Of a stretch of DNA of 64,000 bases, positions 52,729 to 63,206 are shown piece after piece. The position numbers and the translations under genes were made by a program. Numbering within the stretch: the stretch's first letter is position 1; every line of letters starts with the position of its first letter. Source of the DNA: Rhizaria sp. SCN 62-66 (Eukaryota; Rhizaria, unplaced); assembly GCA_001724265.1 (NCBI GenBank), contig MEDY01000025.1, forward strand, positions 62,001 through 126,000, read 5' to 3'. Below the pieces are notes generated by a model. It was not told where the DNA came from and searched no databases. It worked only from the letters and a program-made list of their open reading frames with translations.

Positions 52729-55700
52729 GAGTGAGTGGACAATCCGGTGGGAATAACTCTGCTGGGTTTGACTTCATGCAGTTTGCCGACTACTCTCAGA
52801 TGCAACAGCAGCAGCAGCAGCAACGCGTCGCTGTCGACCCTTTCGCCACTGCGGCAGCCAACGCCCGCCGCGCCCACAGTCACTTAGCGAGTACCAGTGC
52901 TGCTCACGGTCACTTGGGGGCGATCAACGGTCCCGGCCGTAGCCGCATTGGAGCCGCTGCCTCTACCTCTGTAGCTGCCTCTACATCTGTACCTACGTCT
53001 GTGCCGACATCCGCTATGCCAACTGGCGCATCCAATGCAAAGACAACCTCTGACGCGGCCAAGCTTAGCGTCGAGGCGGCTAAACTTACCGCCGTCGACG
53101 AGATGCGTGCATTGATGGCCGAACTTGACCTCGATATCAAGCTTGCTAAGGAAGCACGGGAGCGGCTTAAGTTAAAGCAACAGCGCCGCACTGGTGGCAA
53201 GCCTCTGCCTGAGAGTGACCACAGTAATGACAGTGGCAGCGGCGATGACGATGACGATGATGACGATGATGATGATGGTGCAGCTTCTAAAAACAAGCGC
53301 CGCGAGGAAGTTAAGCCGCGCTCGGGTAAAGGTAAGCCGCCTCGCTTGTGCGTACCTGTTCGTGTGCACTTGCCTGTTGCGCCGATGACTGTGGGCGGTG
53401 ACGGCTTGACTTCCTACAACGCCGTGCTTCTGCCCTTAGACGGCGAGGATACTGGTCTAAGTACCTTTTCCAGTGCTGGTGGATCTAAGGGCGCTATCAC
53501 CGTGTTGCCCTCATTGCCTATCTCGACACTGGCACCTTTCTCGCTGCCCACGGTCACCAGCAACTACATGAGCATCACCAGCAGTCAGAACACGGCTGCT
53601 ATCAACGCGCCCGCAACTGTTTCAGCTGCGAGCGCGGGTGCGCGTGCGGTTAGTGAAGGATTGGTGTCATTTCAACCCCCTGCACTGCCGCAACTGCTGT
53701 CCCTTGTTTCGACTCTGTCGTCACAGAGCAGCTCGCAGTCGCAGGGCTCACAGCCGCTCGAGTCGGATGCGGCGGCGGCGGCAGCGGCTTACTTTACCGA
53801 TGTAAGGGCCTTCGCGCTCACACTGCTTGAGCGTGCTGTGTCACTCAACAACAGTACAGCCAGCAACAACAGCAGCAATGCAACAAGCGCCACGAGCCGC
53901 TTTAAGGGCTCTGCTAATGCGACTGCTGCGAGCAATACGGGCGCTAATGTAAGTGCCTCATCTGCCTCAGGTGTAAGTGCTGTCACGAACCGTGTTGCGA
54001 CGCTGTTAGCTGCTATCTCTGCCTTTGACAGCTTTTGCGCTCAAAGCCACGATAACAAGCACAACTTCAACACTCTGAACTCTGTCGCTGGCGGTGGTGG
54101 CAGCGCGACCCCGCCCTCACCCAATCGCAATAACAACAACAACAGCAGCGCTAGTAGCAGCTCTAATACCACTGCTGCTGCTGCTGCGGCAACTGTTGTC
54201 GCGCGTGCCTTAGCCTCGCATCTAAGGACCAGCTCCAAGAACAATCTAAGTTCCTCCTCTGTGAGCAGCAGTAGTCTAAGTAGTACCACCCCCCTTAGTT
54301 ACGTCAACCTCGCCCGCGCTCTTCGTTTTATCGCCTTGATCGCCCACCGCCGCCGCACCCCGGCCTCTCCAGCCCACGGTCACCCCTCCAGTTTGCCGTC
54401 GCCGCCTTGCTCTCACGCCCGCGCGTCCCGCCCCGTCGGCGGTCTGCGTACAGTCTCGCTCAACGTGCCGCTGCCGCCGCCGCTGGCCGCCACTGCTGCG
54501 GCGGCCGCGGCGGCGGGGGCCGTGGCCGGTGTGCTGGCGGGGGTGGAGCGGGCTCTGGCAGCGCTGCAGACTGAGATCAGGGACGCGGCGCTTGCTCAGG
54601 GCGGCACGGGTACCGGCAAGACTGCGAGTGCTGTTGCTGCGCAAGTCACGAGTACTCACCATATCACGGACGCTGCTGCTGCTGTTGCTCATCAGCATGG
54701 TGTTGTGAATGGAGCTGGCTTCACTGCGATTGATATGGGGGCATTGGGGATGAGTGATGATGTTGATGCTGATCATGATGACAGTGATGGCCAATTTGAC
54801 CGCGCCAACAACAACAACAACAAAAACATTACATCCAATAGCAAGAGTAAGTCTGCTGCTGCTGCTGCTAAAGCGAGCAACAAGATGAGTTATGCATCAA
54901 GTCGTAACATTGATAACTACGCCACCGGTAATCACAGTAATGATGACGACGATGACGACGACGCTGAGGCCGGTATCCGTTCTCTTTCTCGTGACGCTGC
55001 TGCCAGTGAAGATGATAACGACGTGTTTTACGACTTGGACGCTGCCGTTCTTCAAGAACTTGAAGATGCTAACGGCGACGAGGACGATATGGACCTCGAT
55101 CTCGACAGTATTCAAGAACTTGAAGAAGATCCTGCTACTACAGCAGCGCGCGCGCAAGCGCTTGCATCTCGCCAGCTTGGAAACACCGGCACCGACACTG
55201 GCACTGGAGACGGCGCGAACGTTGCGACTGTCACCCATGCAGACACCACCATGAACGCGAACAGCATTGCCTCCAAGTCTAAGCCTCGCACACAGGCTCA
55301 GTCCAACACAGCTAAGCGCACTGCTGCTGTTAATGCATCTTCGCAGTTTCTGTCGTGCTCACAGTTGCAACTGCCGTCTCATGTCCCCGCCACGGCCCTG
55401 AGTGCGTTGCTCTCTCAGTCAGCCCGTGTCGCCCCCGCCCGAGCGCCCGCCCTCCCCGCACCCACACCCAAACCCAAGGCGCTCTCCTCTTCGTCGGCGA
55501 CCGTGGGCGGCGCGCATAGCAGCGGTGTGACCGTGAGCAGCGGTGGTGGCAGTGACGTGCTGACTGAAGAGACGGTAAGCAAGGGCCGTCTCCCGGCTGA
55601 GGCGGCTCCCCCGACCGCTGACACGCTAGGACTGATCAAGCTCTTGGCCAAGATGACTGCGCAGAGCGCCGCGGTTGCCGCCGTGGGACTTGCACTGCCG

Positions 55701-55814
55701 CTGCCGTGGGCGGTGTACGCGTGGAGTGAGGAAAAGGGGCGCAAGAGGGCCGCTGTGACCGGCGCGGCGTGGGTGCAAGCGGCCCTGTTCGTTGACGTCA
55801 ACACGCTTTCATAA
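48205..55814 (+). CDS. Giant low-complexity protein, function unknown
   Basis: Two exons, 48205..48441 and 48564..55814, joined in phase 0 by a GTACGT...TAG intron; 2,495 residues, stop TAA. I recognise no family. Ordered islands include HLEVFLPPQPSPLLKATF just after the splice, SRYVKAYGRERSEIASKLSR, LPAWMRLYFKTRDAAALYWP, a charged helix VDEMRALMAELDLDIKLAKE, RLCVPVRVHLPVAP, YVNLARALRFIALIAHRRR and an apolar C terminus (LLAKMTAQSAAVAAVGLALP). Two similar acidic motifs, VLQELED and SIQELEED, sit close together near residue 2250. Long Asp/Glu runs and Asn, Ser and Gln tracts fill the rest. The gene is rich in the TAAGTACC, CTCACGGTCAC and CTTAACTTCC words. It shares its upstream region with the divergent giant gene, which hints at co-expression only. 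Confidence 0.85.
52689..52728 (+). repeat. CAG/CAA repeat coding poly-Gln
   Basis: About 13 Gln codons, CAG with occasional CAA, in the giant plus-strand gene. No TAG in the run. Confidence 0.9.
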
Positions 55815-56241
55815 GCACAAAACACATATATATCACACCGAACTAATATTATAATTTGTTACTTAGTATATTATTGGATAAAACATCAGAATACAAACAA
55901 TTGAACTACTCAGCAACGATTAAGTCTCTTTTCAAGTTCTGTTAGCTAAACTTAGACCGGTTGCTCTGTTTTGTGGCGGCTGGGTGGGGACAAGGGGGTC
56001 GTCGAAACGAGGTAAGATTAATGATCATTATCACTCTCTTCTGATCGACAGAAGCTTGCGTTACGCTGATGTCTGAGCATGAGCGTTGTAAATTTAGATA
56101 AAACTTTTACCATATCCTCATAACTGCAAAAATTGTGATGTTTTATCTACCCCTCGTCCTCCTTCCTAGAGCGCTCTCGCCCCGTCTCCGCAGCCTCTCT
56201 CTCCCCGCTCTCAGCGCCCTCCAGCTAGGCCCCCGAGCAAG
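55815..56241. promoter_or_regulatory. Intergenic region upstream of the RhoGAP gene
   Basis: AT-rich, then pyrimidine-rich in the last 100 bp before the ATG at 56242. No specific element recognised. Confidence 0.4.
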
Positions 56242-59200
56242 ATGTCCGCGCCGCAGACCGCCATCAGTGACGTCTCCGTCACCTTCCACCTCTGGTACGG
56301 CAATCTATCTTGAACCATTCTCTCGAACCAGCTCCAGCACACCTCATCACGCTCGTTACTTGCCCTCTCTTGTATCCACTCGCTCACACTCGAATCTCTC
56401 CCTTTCTCCGCAATGTTACTCTCTGCGCAGGACTGGTGCGGCTCAGACGCTGCTGGTCAATGGCAACACAACCGTTGCTGAGGTCAAGCAACGTCTCTGG
56501 CGCACTCAAAAGCTCCCTGGAGGTATGTTACTCTGACACAAAGCTCACCATCAGAACTTATCTTTTACGACCTGATTGATCACGCTGATCACATTAGACG
56601 CCATGTAACTTCAGAATTCAGTTCAGATTCGTTGATTTGCTTTGAATCCGGCATATTTTGTCTTGTTTTTAACTCATCTTCTATCAATTATTTAATTCCA
56701 ATCGCTGCTTTCTTGATACCACCGCACCACCAACACCACCAACACCGGAAACTCTACAGAGATCGACTCTGCCTCCTACGTCATCGCTCTGTCAGACACA
56801 CGCGTCTACTTCCCCGACCCCACCCCGATGGCCGACGTGTTCGACTACTCGCTCCTCATCGACCCGTTCCCGAACTCCAACGTCCACAACAACAACCCTG
56901 CCAACGCCTCCAACGCCACCACGTCGTCAGTGACTGAGCTCACCATCGATGTGGACTTTCTCCCCGCTAACTGGCGTCTCGACCACGACCAGCGCACGCG
57001 CGGCCTTCCCAGCGCGCCCCTTAACACGCTGCGGTGCTTCCCGGCCTCGCGCCGTGAGGCTAAGGCACTGTTGAACCTATACATGTGGGAGCAAAGGTAC
57101 CTCGTCTTTGAGGGATACACTCTCTATGTGTTCAAATCGCAGAAACACGCCCTAGCCGGCGAGAAGGCGCAGGTTGTCGTGCCGCTGGAGGGAGCCCACG
57201 CGTACTCGGTGTCTAACTTGACGCTCACGGGCTCCAGCAGCGGCGGCGGTAGCGGACCCGGGGGGATTAGAGGCGACTCCACCCCACTGATGGCTGAGTC
57301 AACTTCCTCACACCAGAACCTGCTGTTGATCAAGCAGCACGACGCTGTCACCGCCACGCCATCGCCGATGGCTCTCACCGCGCACTCCCGCTCCTCCAAG
57401 GCGGTGCTGTTGGCCCGCAGCACGCCTGGTAACCCCGTGTTTGCGTCCATGTTCACCAAGGATGACTTGGCCAAGCCCAGGGAGGGCGTGCTTGTCTTCT
57501 CCTTTGAGACGATGGGGGCCCGCGATGCCGTGGCCACGGTTGTTTCAGACCGCCACTTTAAGCACTGCAGGGCGGTGTGGGCTGCTGGTGCCCGTGAGCT
57601 CGCTCGGTACGTTTTTGAGCTTTGTTCTGAACCTAGACATATAACTCGTTGATAAGTTGTCTTGTAACGAATTATTCTGCTGTATTCGACGAAATAAGTT
57701 TCATTTAAATCTAAGAAATGTCGTTTACCTTGAAAATACGCTCCTTACATTATTCTTCATTCTGTTTCATTCTCTTTGTTTTGCCTCTATCCAGCCGCAA
57801 CGCGTTGAACGAGCAGGGCATCTTCCGCCTTGCTGGCAACGGCGAGCACGTGGGCCGCGTTACCGCAGACCTCATGATCGGCACTCTTGACCGCCTGCCC
57901 TACGTGCGCGACTCCAACGCCGTCGCCGACGCCATCAAGCGCGCACTTAGGAACATGCCGGAGCCGCCGATGACGTATGCTTTGTACTCTGACTGGTTAG
58001 CCCTCGTCCCCAAGCCCCCTGCCGCGGGCGCTACTACGGCTGCGAACACGACGGACTCTGCGGTCAATTTGACTGCGATGCAGAGCGGGGTCGCCGAGCT
58101 CATGAAGCATCTCCCCGAACAAGTACGTCTCCTATCTCTAACTTCCACGTCATTTTGTGACTTGAGATATGTATCAACGAGACTATTGTTAATGTATTCA
58201 AAGATATAAAACTAAATCTGATTAAATTATCGTATTTGACTATCAGTTCACACCGTATATATATATCAAAATATCGTTTTTCTTGTTTTCGCCCCTAATC
58301 TACGATAGAACCGTGCGCTGGTCCGCTCCGTGCTGCTCTACTGCCACCGCGCTTCGTCCCCCTGCCACGCACCCCACTCCCTGATGACTCCCCGCAACCT
58401 CGCCGTAGTCTTCGCGCCCGTCCTGCTCCGCTCCCTCGCCGAGCTGCCTCACCAGGCGATCGCGAACCAGAAGCGCGCAGTCGAGCTCGTCGCCGTCCTT
58501 ATCCAGCAGGCCCCTCTTCTGCTCACGCTGCCGCCCAAGGTCGGGCCGTACTCAGACTTCTCTTTCACCACCACCGCCGCTGCGGCCCCTGTGCCCGCCG
58601 CCGCCGCCCGCGCCGCGCTTCCGCCCTCCCGCCCCCAACAGCAGCAACAGCAGCAGCAATTGCCGCCCCCGCTGCCGCAGACCTCGGGCCCCCCCGGCTT
58701 GACTTCCGTCACCTCGGGCGGTCCACCCCCCTTGCCCGCCACCGCCCCTGGCAGCAGCATGGGGGGCCCTCCCCCGCTCACGGTCATTGCGGGCGCCCCC
58801 ATGGTGACGCCTTCGGCCGCCGTCTCCCCGTCCAACACCGCCTACCCCCCCACTGCGCCGGCTACCACAACCAACGCCGGCTTTGTCGCCAACGCGGTGG
58901 CGCCGCCGCCGCTGCCGGCGCTGGCGGGCGTCAAGTCCACCGACGTCTACTCGACCTTCTCGGAGGCCGAGGCCGACGCCGCCGCCGCCTCGGCCGGCGT
59001 GCCTCCGCCGCTGCCCGCGTCTTCCATCCCGCCGTCGCTCCCCAACAGCAGCAGCGCGAATATGCGCCGTTTCTCAGGCATCGTCGGCGTCCCCATCGCC
59101 ACCCCGACCCCCTCGGCGGCTGCGCTCGCCGCCATCGTCAACGGCGCCGGCGCCAACGCTGCGGGGGGCGTAGTCGTGGGCGGTATCAAGCTGCCCCCGC

Positions 59201-59871
59201 CGCTGCCGCCGGCGTCTTACCCCGCTCCTGCCTCTGCCGCTGCCGCCGCTGCTGCTCCTGCTGCTCCTGCTGGCCCGCCAGCGCTGCCGCCGTCGCTGCC
59301 GCCGCTGCCGGCCGCCCCAGCCAATGACGCCGCCGCTGCTGCCGCGGCCGCTGCGGCGGAAGCTACCGCTGCCCAGGTAAGTCCTCAACGACGATTGTCA
59401 AAACAAGGACACCTCATGCTAATGAAAGAACATCACGATTCCATCATGCATTGCCTTAACTGTTTATGTACTGTTTTATTCCTATGCTCGTTTAAAACTT
59501 ATTTCATAACAATATGATCTCACTGTATTCACTTTTGTTTCCTCTCGTAACTCTGTTTCACCACAAATCGTGTTCTGCAGGCGCGTCAGGTCCAGGCCCT
59601 GCGCCAAGCCTACCTCGAGCAAGCAGCCGCCGCGACGGCCGCCGTGGAGGCTCTGGCGCACGTCGTCGAGGAAGCCCTGCGCGCCGCCGAAGACAACGAC
59701 GATAACAGCCTGAGCAACGGCGGCGTCGCGGCCGGGGGGTCACAGGAGCTCGGTGCCGCTCTCGAGGGGGTCTATCGCCGTGCGCAGGGGTACGCCAAGG
59801 CGCTGGCTGAGGGCGTGGGGAGCGAGATTGCGCAGGTTAAGGCGTGGACGGAGAAGGCGAAGCGGTATTGA
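56242..59871 (+). CDS. RhoGAP protein with N-terminal ubiquitin-like/RA-like and probable PH region
   Basis: Six exons: 56242..56294, 56431..56522, 56760..57606, 57795..58122, 58309..59376 and 59581..59871; 892 residues, stop TGA. All junctions keep frame (phases 2, 1, 2, 0, 0). It should stimulate GTP hydrolysis on a Rho/Rac-type GTPase. The GAP domain starts at about residue 331: GIFRLAGNGEHV carries the expected arginine finger (Arg342), followed by DSNAVADAIKRALRNMPEPP and, after the fourth intron, NRALVRSVLLYCHR and MTPRNLAVVFAPVLLRS. Residues 12-48 (VSVTFHLWTGAAQTLLV, TTVAEVKQRLW) look like a ubiquitin/Ras-association fold. The stretch EAKALLNLYMWEQRYLVFEG...LYVFKSQKHA looks like a PH domain start. 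The C-terminal third is Pro/Ala-rich with PPPLP motifs (possible SH3 or profilin ligands) and ends in a helix. The PH and RA calls are tentative. Confidence 0.9.
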
Positions 59872-60402
59872 GGCTGAGAATTAGTGATACAATGGTTATG
59901 GTATGTTCTGTCACTCTTGTTCTGTATCTTGTGTGAGTGTACTTGTGATGGATAACAATTTTTTGTTGGAATAAATCCACGTTATATCTGTGAAACATGG
60001 CACTTCGAATAGCAAATCTCATAGTTGTGTCAACATAATAAGATTTCATGAAGATATAGACAGCTTCGTGACATTTTCAAGTTCTTGACTGCAATTGCTG
60101 GAGGCCAAGTGACCGTGAGCTGCCAGGCGCTCACGGTCACTTAGAAAATGCTTGCTGGGCGACCGAGCAACAGTCGAGCTGGCCCCGAATGGGAGAGCCT
60201 GTAGCGCGAGACAGCGTCATCTGGATAAATTGTAATTAATGGATTAAATAGTGTGCATCATGTAGAAATTGTGAATATTACCCAGAAATCTATCCTTGTT
60301 CAGGAACGCGATCTGGAAGCTTTGTTTGTGCCCAACGCAGTGCGACTCACCCTAGCCTTGCTCCCCGCTCTCCCACGTTTCCCCCACCTCGCCATTCTTC
60401 AG
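59872..60402. other. Intergenic region containing a perfect hairpin
   Basis: Separates RhoGAP from QCR9. A possible polyadenylation signal AATAAA lies near 59970. The inverted repeat at 60107-60142 is annotated separately. The rest is AT-rich and featureless. Confidence 0.5.
60107..60142. repeat. Perfect 14-bp inverted repeat with 8-nt loop
   Basis: Arms AAGTGACCGTGAGC (60107-60120) and GCTCACGGTCACTT (60129-60142) are exact reverse complements around TGCCAGGC. Each arm contains the word CTCACGGTCAC that recurs in coding regions of this window. No U-run follows, so it does not look like a terminator. Confidence 0.95.
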
Positions 60403-60916
60403 ATGCTCGGTCGCTTCGTCGCTCAGGCTGCTAACAAGGGTATGTTGTATCCGCCTATTATTCACATTTACTATTACATCCTCGTTTCGATGCAAACAAT
60501 CCCCTCAAAGCCCAGCCCTCGCCCCCAAACCCACGCTTCTCTCACTGAACTCTTCAATCTTACCCCCTCGTCTCTGCTCTTGCTTTCGCCCTCTCACAGT
60601 CGTCCAGGGCCCCGCCCGCTCGTTCCACGGCACCCCCGCCGCGGCCGCTCACGGCTACAAGATGCCTTCCGAGGGCATCGTCGCCCGCGCGTCGGACCCC
60701 TACGCTTCCCGCACCGCTGCCATCCGCAACTTCCTCTACACCAACTTCGTCCAGAAGGCCTCGTCCTCGGCGCTCATGGTCGCCGGTCTCGCCGTTGTGT
60801 TCGAGCAGGCATACGAGAACGTCATGGAGTCGGCCTGGAAGAGCTCCAACGCTAACATGCAGTACGAGGACGTGATCGCCACGTTCCCCGAGGTGCCCCC
60901 CAACTGCGACGAGTAA
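60403..60916 (+). CDS. QCR9: Cytochrome bc1 complex subunit 9 (QCR9/UQCR10)
   Basis: Two exons, 60403..60439 and 60600..60916, spliced in phase 1 (donor GTATGT, acceptor CACAG); 117 residues, stop TAA. This small single-span subunit sits beside the Rieske protein and cytochrome c1 in respiratory complex III of the inner mitochondrial membrane. The C-terminal part matches the family: RNFLYTNFVQKASSSALMVA, then GLAVVFEQAYENVMESAWKS and YEDVIATF. Known family members are only about 60 residues, so the first ~50 residues (MLGRFVAQAANKVVQGPARS, then FHGTPAAAAHG) are probably a cleavable presequence: Arg-containing and without acidic residues. Start chosen because it gives this presequence and the splice restores Val13. 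Confidence 0.88.
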
Positions 60917-61661
60917 ATTCTCTCACACTCCTCCGCTACCCCCTGTACTGCGCCTCCCTTGTTGTGAAATCATGACGGGGAAGCGTGTGATGGGGGTGCG
61001 TGGCGCCGGGACGCGGGATTTGTGGTTGAAAATACGTGTTTCACCGTCATTTGCGGGAAACATTTCTCTACATCACAACGCTTGTGAGGCTATGAGTTTG
61101 ACTCTGATCGGTTGCTCTTAACTCGCACCCGTGTCCCGGAGGCCCACACCTGGGGGCGCTGCGCCGAACACACGCCGCCTTATCGTTGTGGTGTGTTGCG
61201 GGCGCCCTCGCGCGACTCTGTCTCTCCTAGTTGAACACACAAACAAACTCCCAAACCATCCAAGTATGGCACGTTGGCTTGAGTCCAACGGCGTTGCTTT
61301 GGATGGTGAGGGGGGCCAGAGTCAAGCTATCTATTCGATTTTATTTTGTTCATGCTCTTATTGCGTTTAGCTCAATACATTGTGCTTTATGTCATGCAAC
61401 CACCGTTTTGTGGTTTATATCGCTTCAATTGATGCTTGTGAGACTTGAGTTTTTCGGTCCCGGCTGTCATGGGCAGCTCGCTCGCGAGATGAGCGATAAA
61501 GCAATTTGCGCAGCGACCTCTAATGCCCTCTCTAAGAGCACCCTACCTGCGTTGAATAGTAATGCGTCACTAAAGTTACAATAATTACGAGCGCTTTTAT
61601 AACATATTTTACTCACATTCTCTCACACCCACAACTCTACCTCTAAACAGACACTTCTACC
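60917..61661. other. Intergenic region upstream of bL20m
   Basis: Contains short GC-rich patches near 61130 and 61270 and an ORF fragment near 61480-61583, none convincing. A CTAAACAG|ACAC just before the bL20m ATG could be a splice acceptor of a leader intron. No gene called. Confidence 0.4.
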
Positions 61662-62340
61662 ATGGCTGGTATGAACAAGAGCAAGGTACGTTAGTCATCC
61701 CTTTCCACCCGCTTCTGAGCCTCCCCGTCTCTGTTTTTTCGTCTACCATTGCACATCCGCGTTGCCAACGTGTGATTCTACGTAAATAGCGAGGCTATAT
61801 CCCTTGAAACCGTGGCCATCCACTCACATATCATTTTGTTGTATCTCCCACGCTCGCTCTCGCTCTCGCTCTGTTTCCGCCCTGCTTCCTTAGATCCTGA
61901 CGCTCGCCAAGGGCTTCCGCGGACGCTCCAAGAACTGCCAGATGCTTGCCCGCAACCGTGTGGAGCGCGGCCTGCAGCACGCCTACGTGAACCGCAAGCT
62001 CAAGGCGCGCAACTTCCGCGCCTCGTGGCTCCAGTCGATCGGCGCGGGCGTCCGCGAGACCGGCTTTAACTACTCCCGCTTTATCAACGAGGCGTCCCAG
62101 GCCAAGGTCGGGCTGAACCGCCGCGTGCTGGCGCTGCTGGCCGAGACGGAGCCGCTGTCGTTCCGCGCCGTCGCCATGCACGTCAAGGAGAACACCCTCG
62201 CGCGCGGCGCGACCCTTCCCGGCGTTGACCAGCTTACTGACTACGGACACGTCTGCTCGTCGATCGTTGTCTCCACGGTTCCCGTCGGCAAGATCGAGGT
62301 CAAGCCCAAGGCGCGCCGTGCCTCGATCAATTACTACTAA
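61662..62340 (+). CDS. MRPL20: Mitochondrial large-subunit ribosomal protein bL20m
   Basis: Two exons, 61662..61685 (eight codons) and 61894..62340, in phase 0 with a GTACGT donor; 156 residues, stop TAA. A bacterial-type L20 protein that binds 23S-like rRNA early in large-subunit assembly. Signature segments in order: LAKGFRGRSKNCQMLARNRV, ALQHAY-like GLQHAYVNRKLKARNFRASW, then GFNYSRFINEASQAKVGLNR and VLALLAETEPLSF. The core aligns end to end with bacterial L20 (about 118 residues), followed by a C-terminal extension of some 40 residues rich in Arg/Lys/Val. Nuclear location and introns indicate the mitochondrial copy; the short MAGMNKSK start is not a classical presequence, so import may use the basic N-terminal helix. 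Confidence 0.93.
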
Positions 62341-63206
62341 GCGGAAACGGCGAAGCACAGCGTTGCTGCTCTTGCTCTGCAGCAACGATGAGGATTGCAT
62401 AAGGATGTTCTTCCGTTGACAAGTCTCAATCGCCTTTGGTCACGGCAGCGTCCATTGCGTTTTTGCAGGTAATCCGTAGTAGTAAACGTGTGTTCACTAA
62501 GCGTATGCGCGATTTGGTTTAGCATGCGCACGTCTCAAGGTAAACACAACAAGTCTTAATTTATACCAATGACATCAGTCTCCTCTAAGCAGCCACACTC
62601 TATGTGGTGCTTAATAACGTGAACGACCATTGGTTCTCTCTATCTTTTCATCACTTTCTTACTTTCTCTAGCATAACACACGTGCTATCCGATCACAGCA
62701 ACAAATGCCAGTTGCGTACCCCGTACATTGGCACTGTTTGCTGTGTGTAAGTATGCACAACAAGTGTTCTGTTACCCCCTCCGTTACACAGTTATATCAG
62801 TCTCTCTGACACTCTGCTTTGTGAACTCGCAATACCTACTTGCATATGCACGTGCAGCATTCGATAACATTACCAACAACTGGCACTCTCAACCAGGTTG
62901 TTGTCCGTCGTCTTTGCTCTTGGCTTCAGCAGTTGGGACTGTTTGTCATATTTGTAGTGTGCCGTATTTTTAATCACATTGAAAACGATACTAATACACA
63001 ACATTAAACACAAAACAATGTCAATTGTTCATTATGTATTCAAATTGCTTAGTTCTACAACACTTTGGCCATCATACAGCAGACTCGCATTGCAGTCTCT
63101 CAACTTTTCACAATAACCGCCTTGCCTTCATTGCTAGCGCACAGTCAGTCACACGCACTCGCTTACAGTCACATTTTTTGCTGACTCAGCATGTTTGCCG
63201 ACTCAC
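62341..63206. other. AT-rich convergent intergenic region
   Basis: Contains the 3' ends of bL20m (+) and the UBA gene (-). No coding potential, RNA gene or repeat that I can support. Confidence 0.5.

Noticed and set aside
61266-61583. Possible tiny two-exon gene (short ORFs near 61266 and 61480-61583) before bL20m
   Set aside because: The candidate donor is GTGAGG, unlike the local consensus, the acceptor is weak, and the peptide matches nothing I know.
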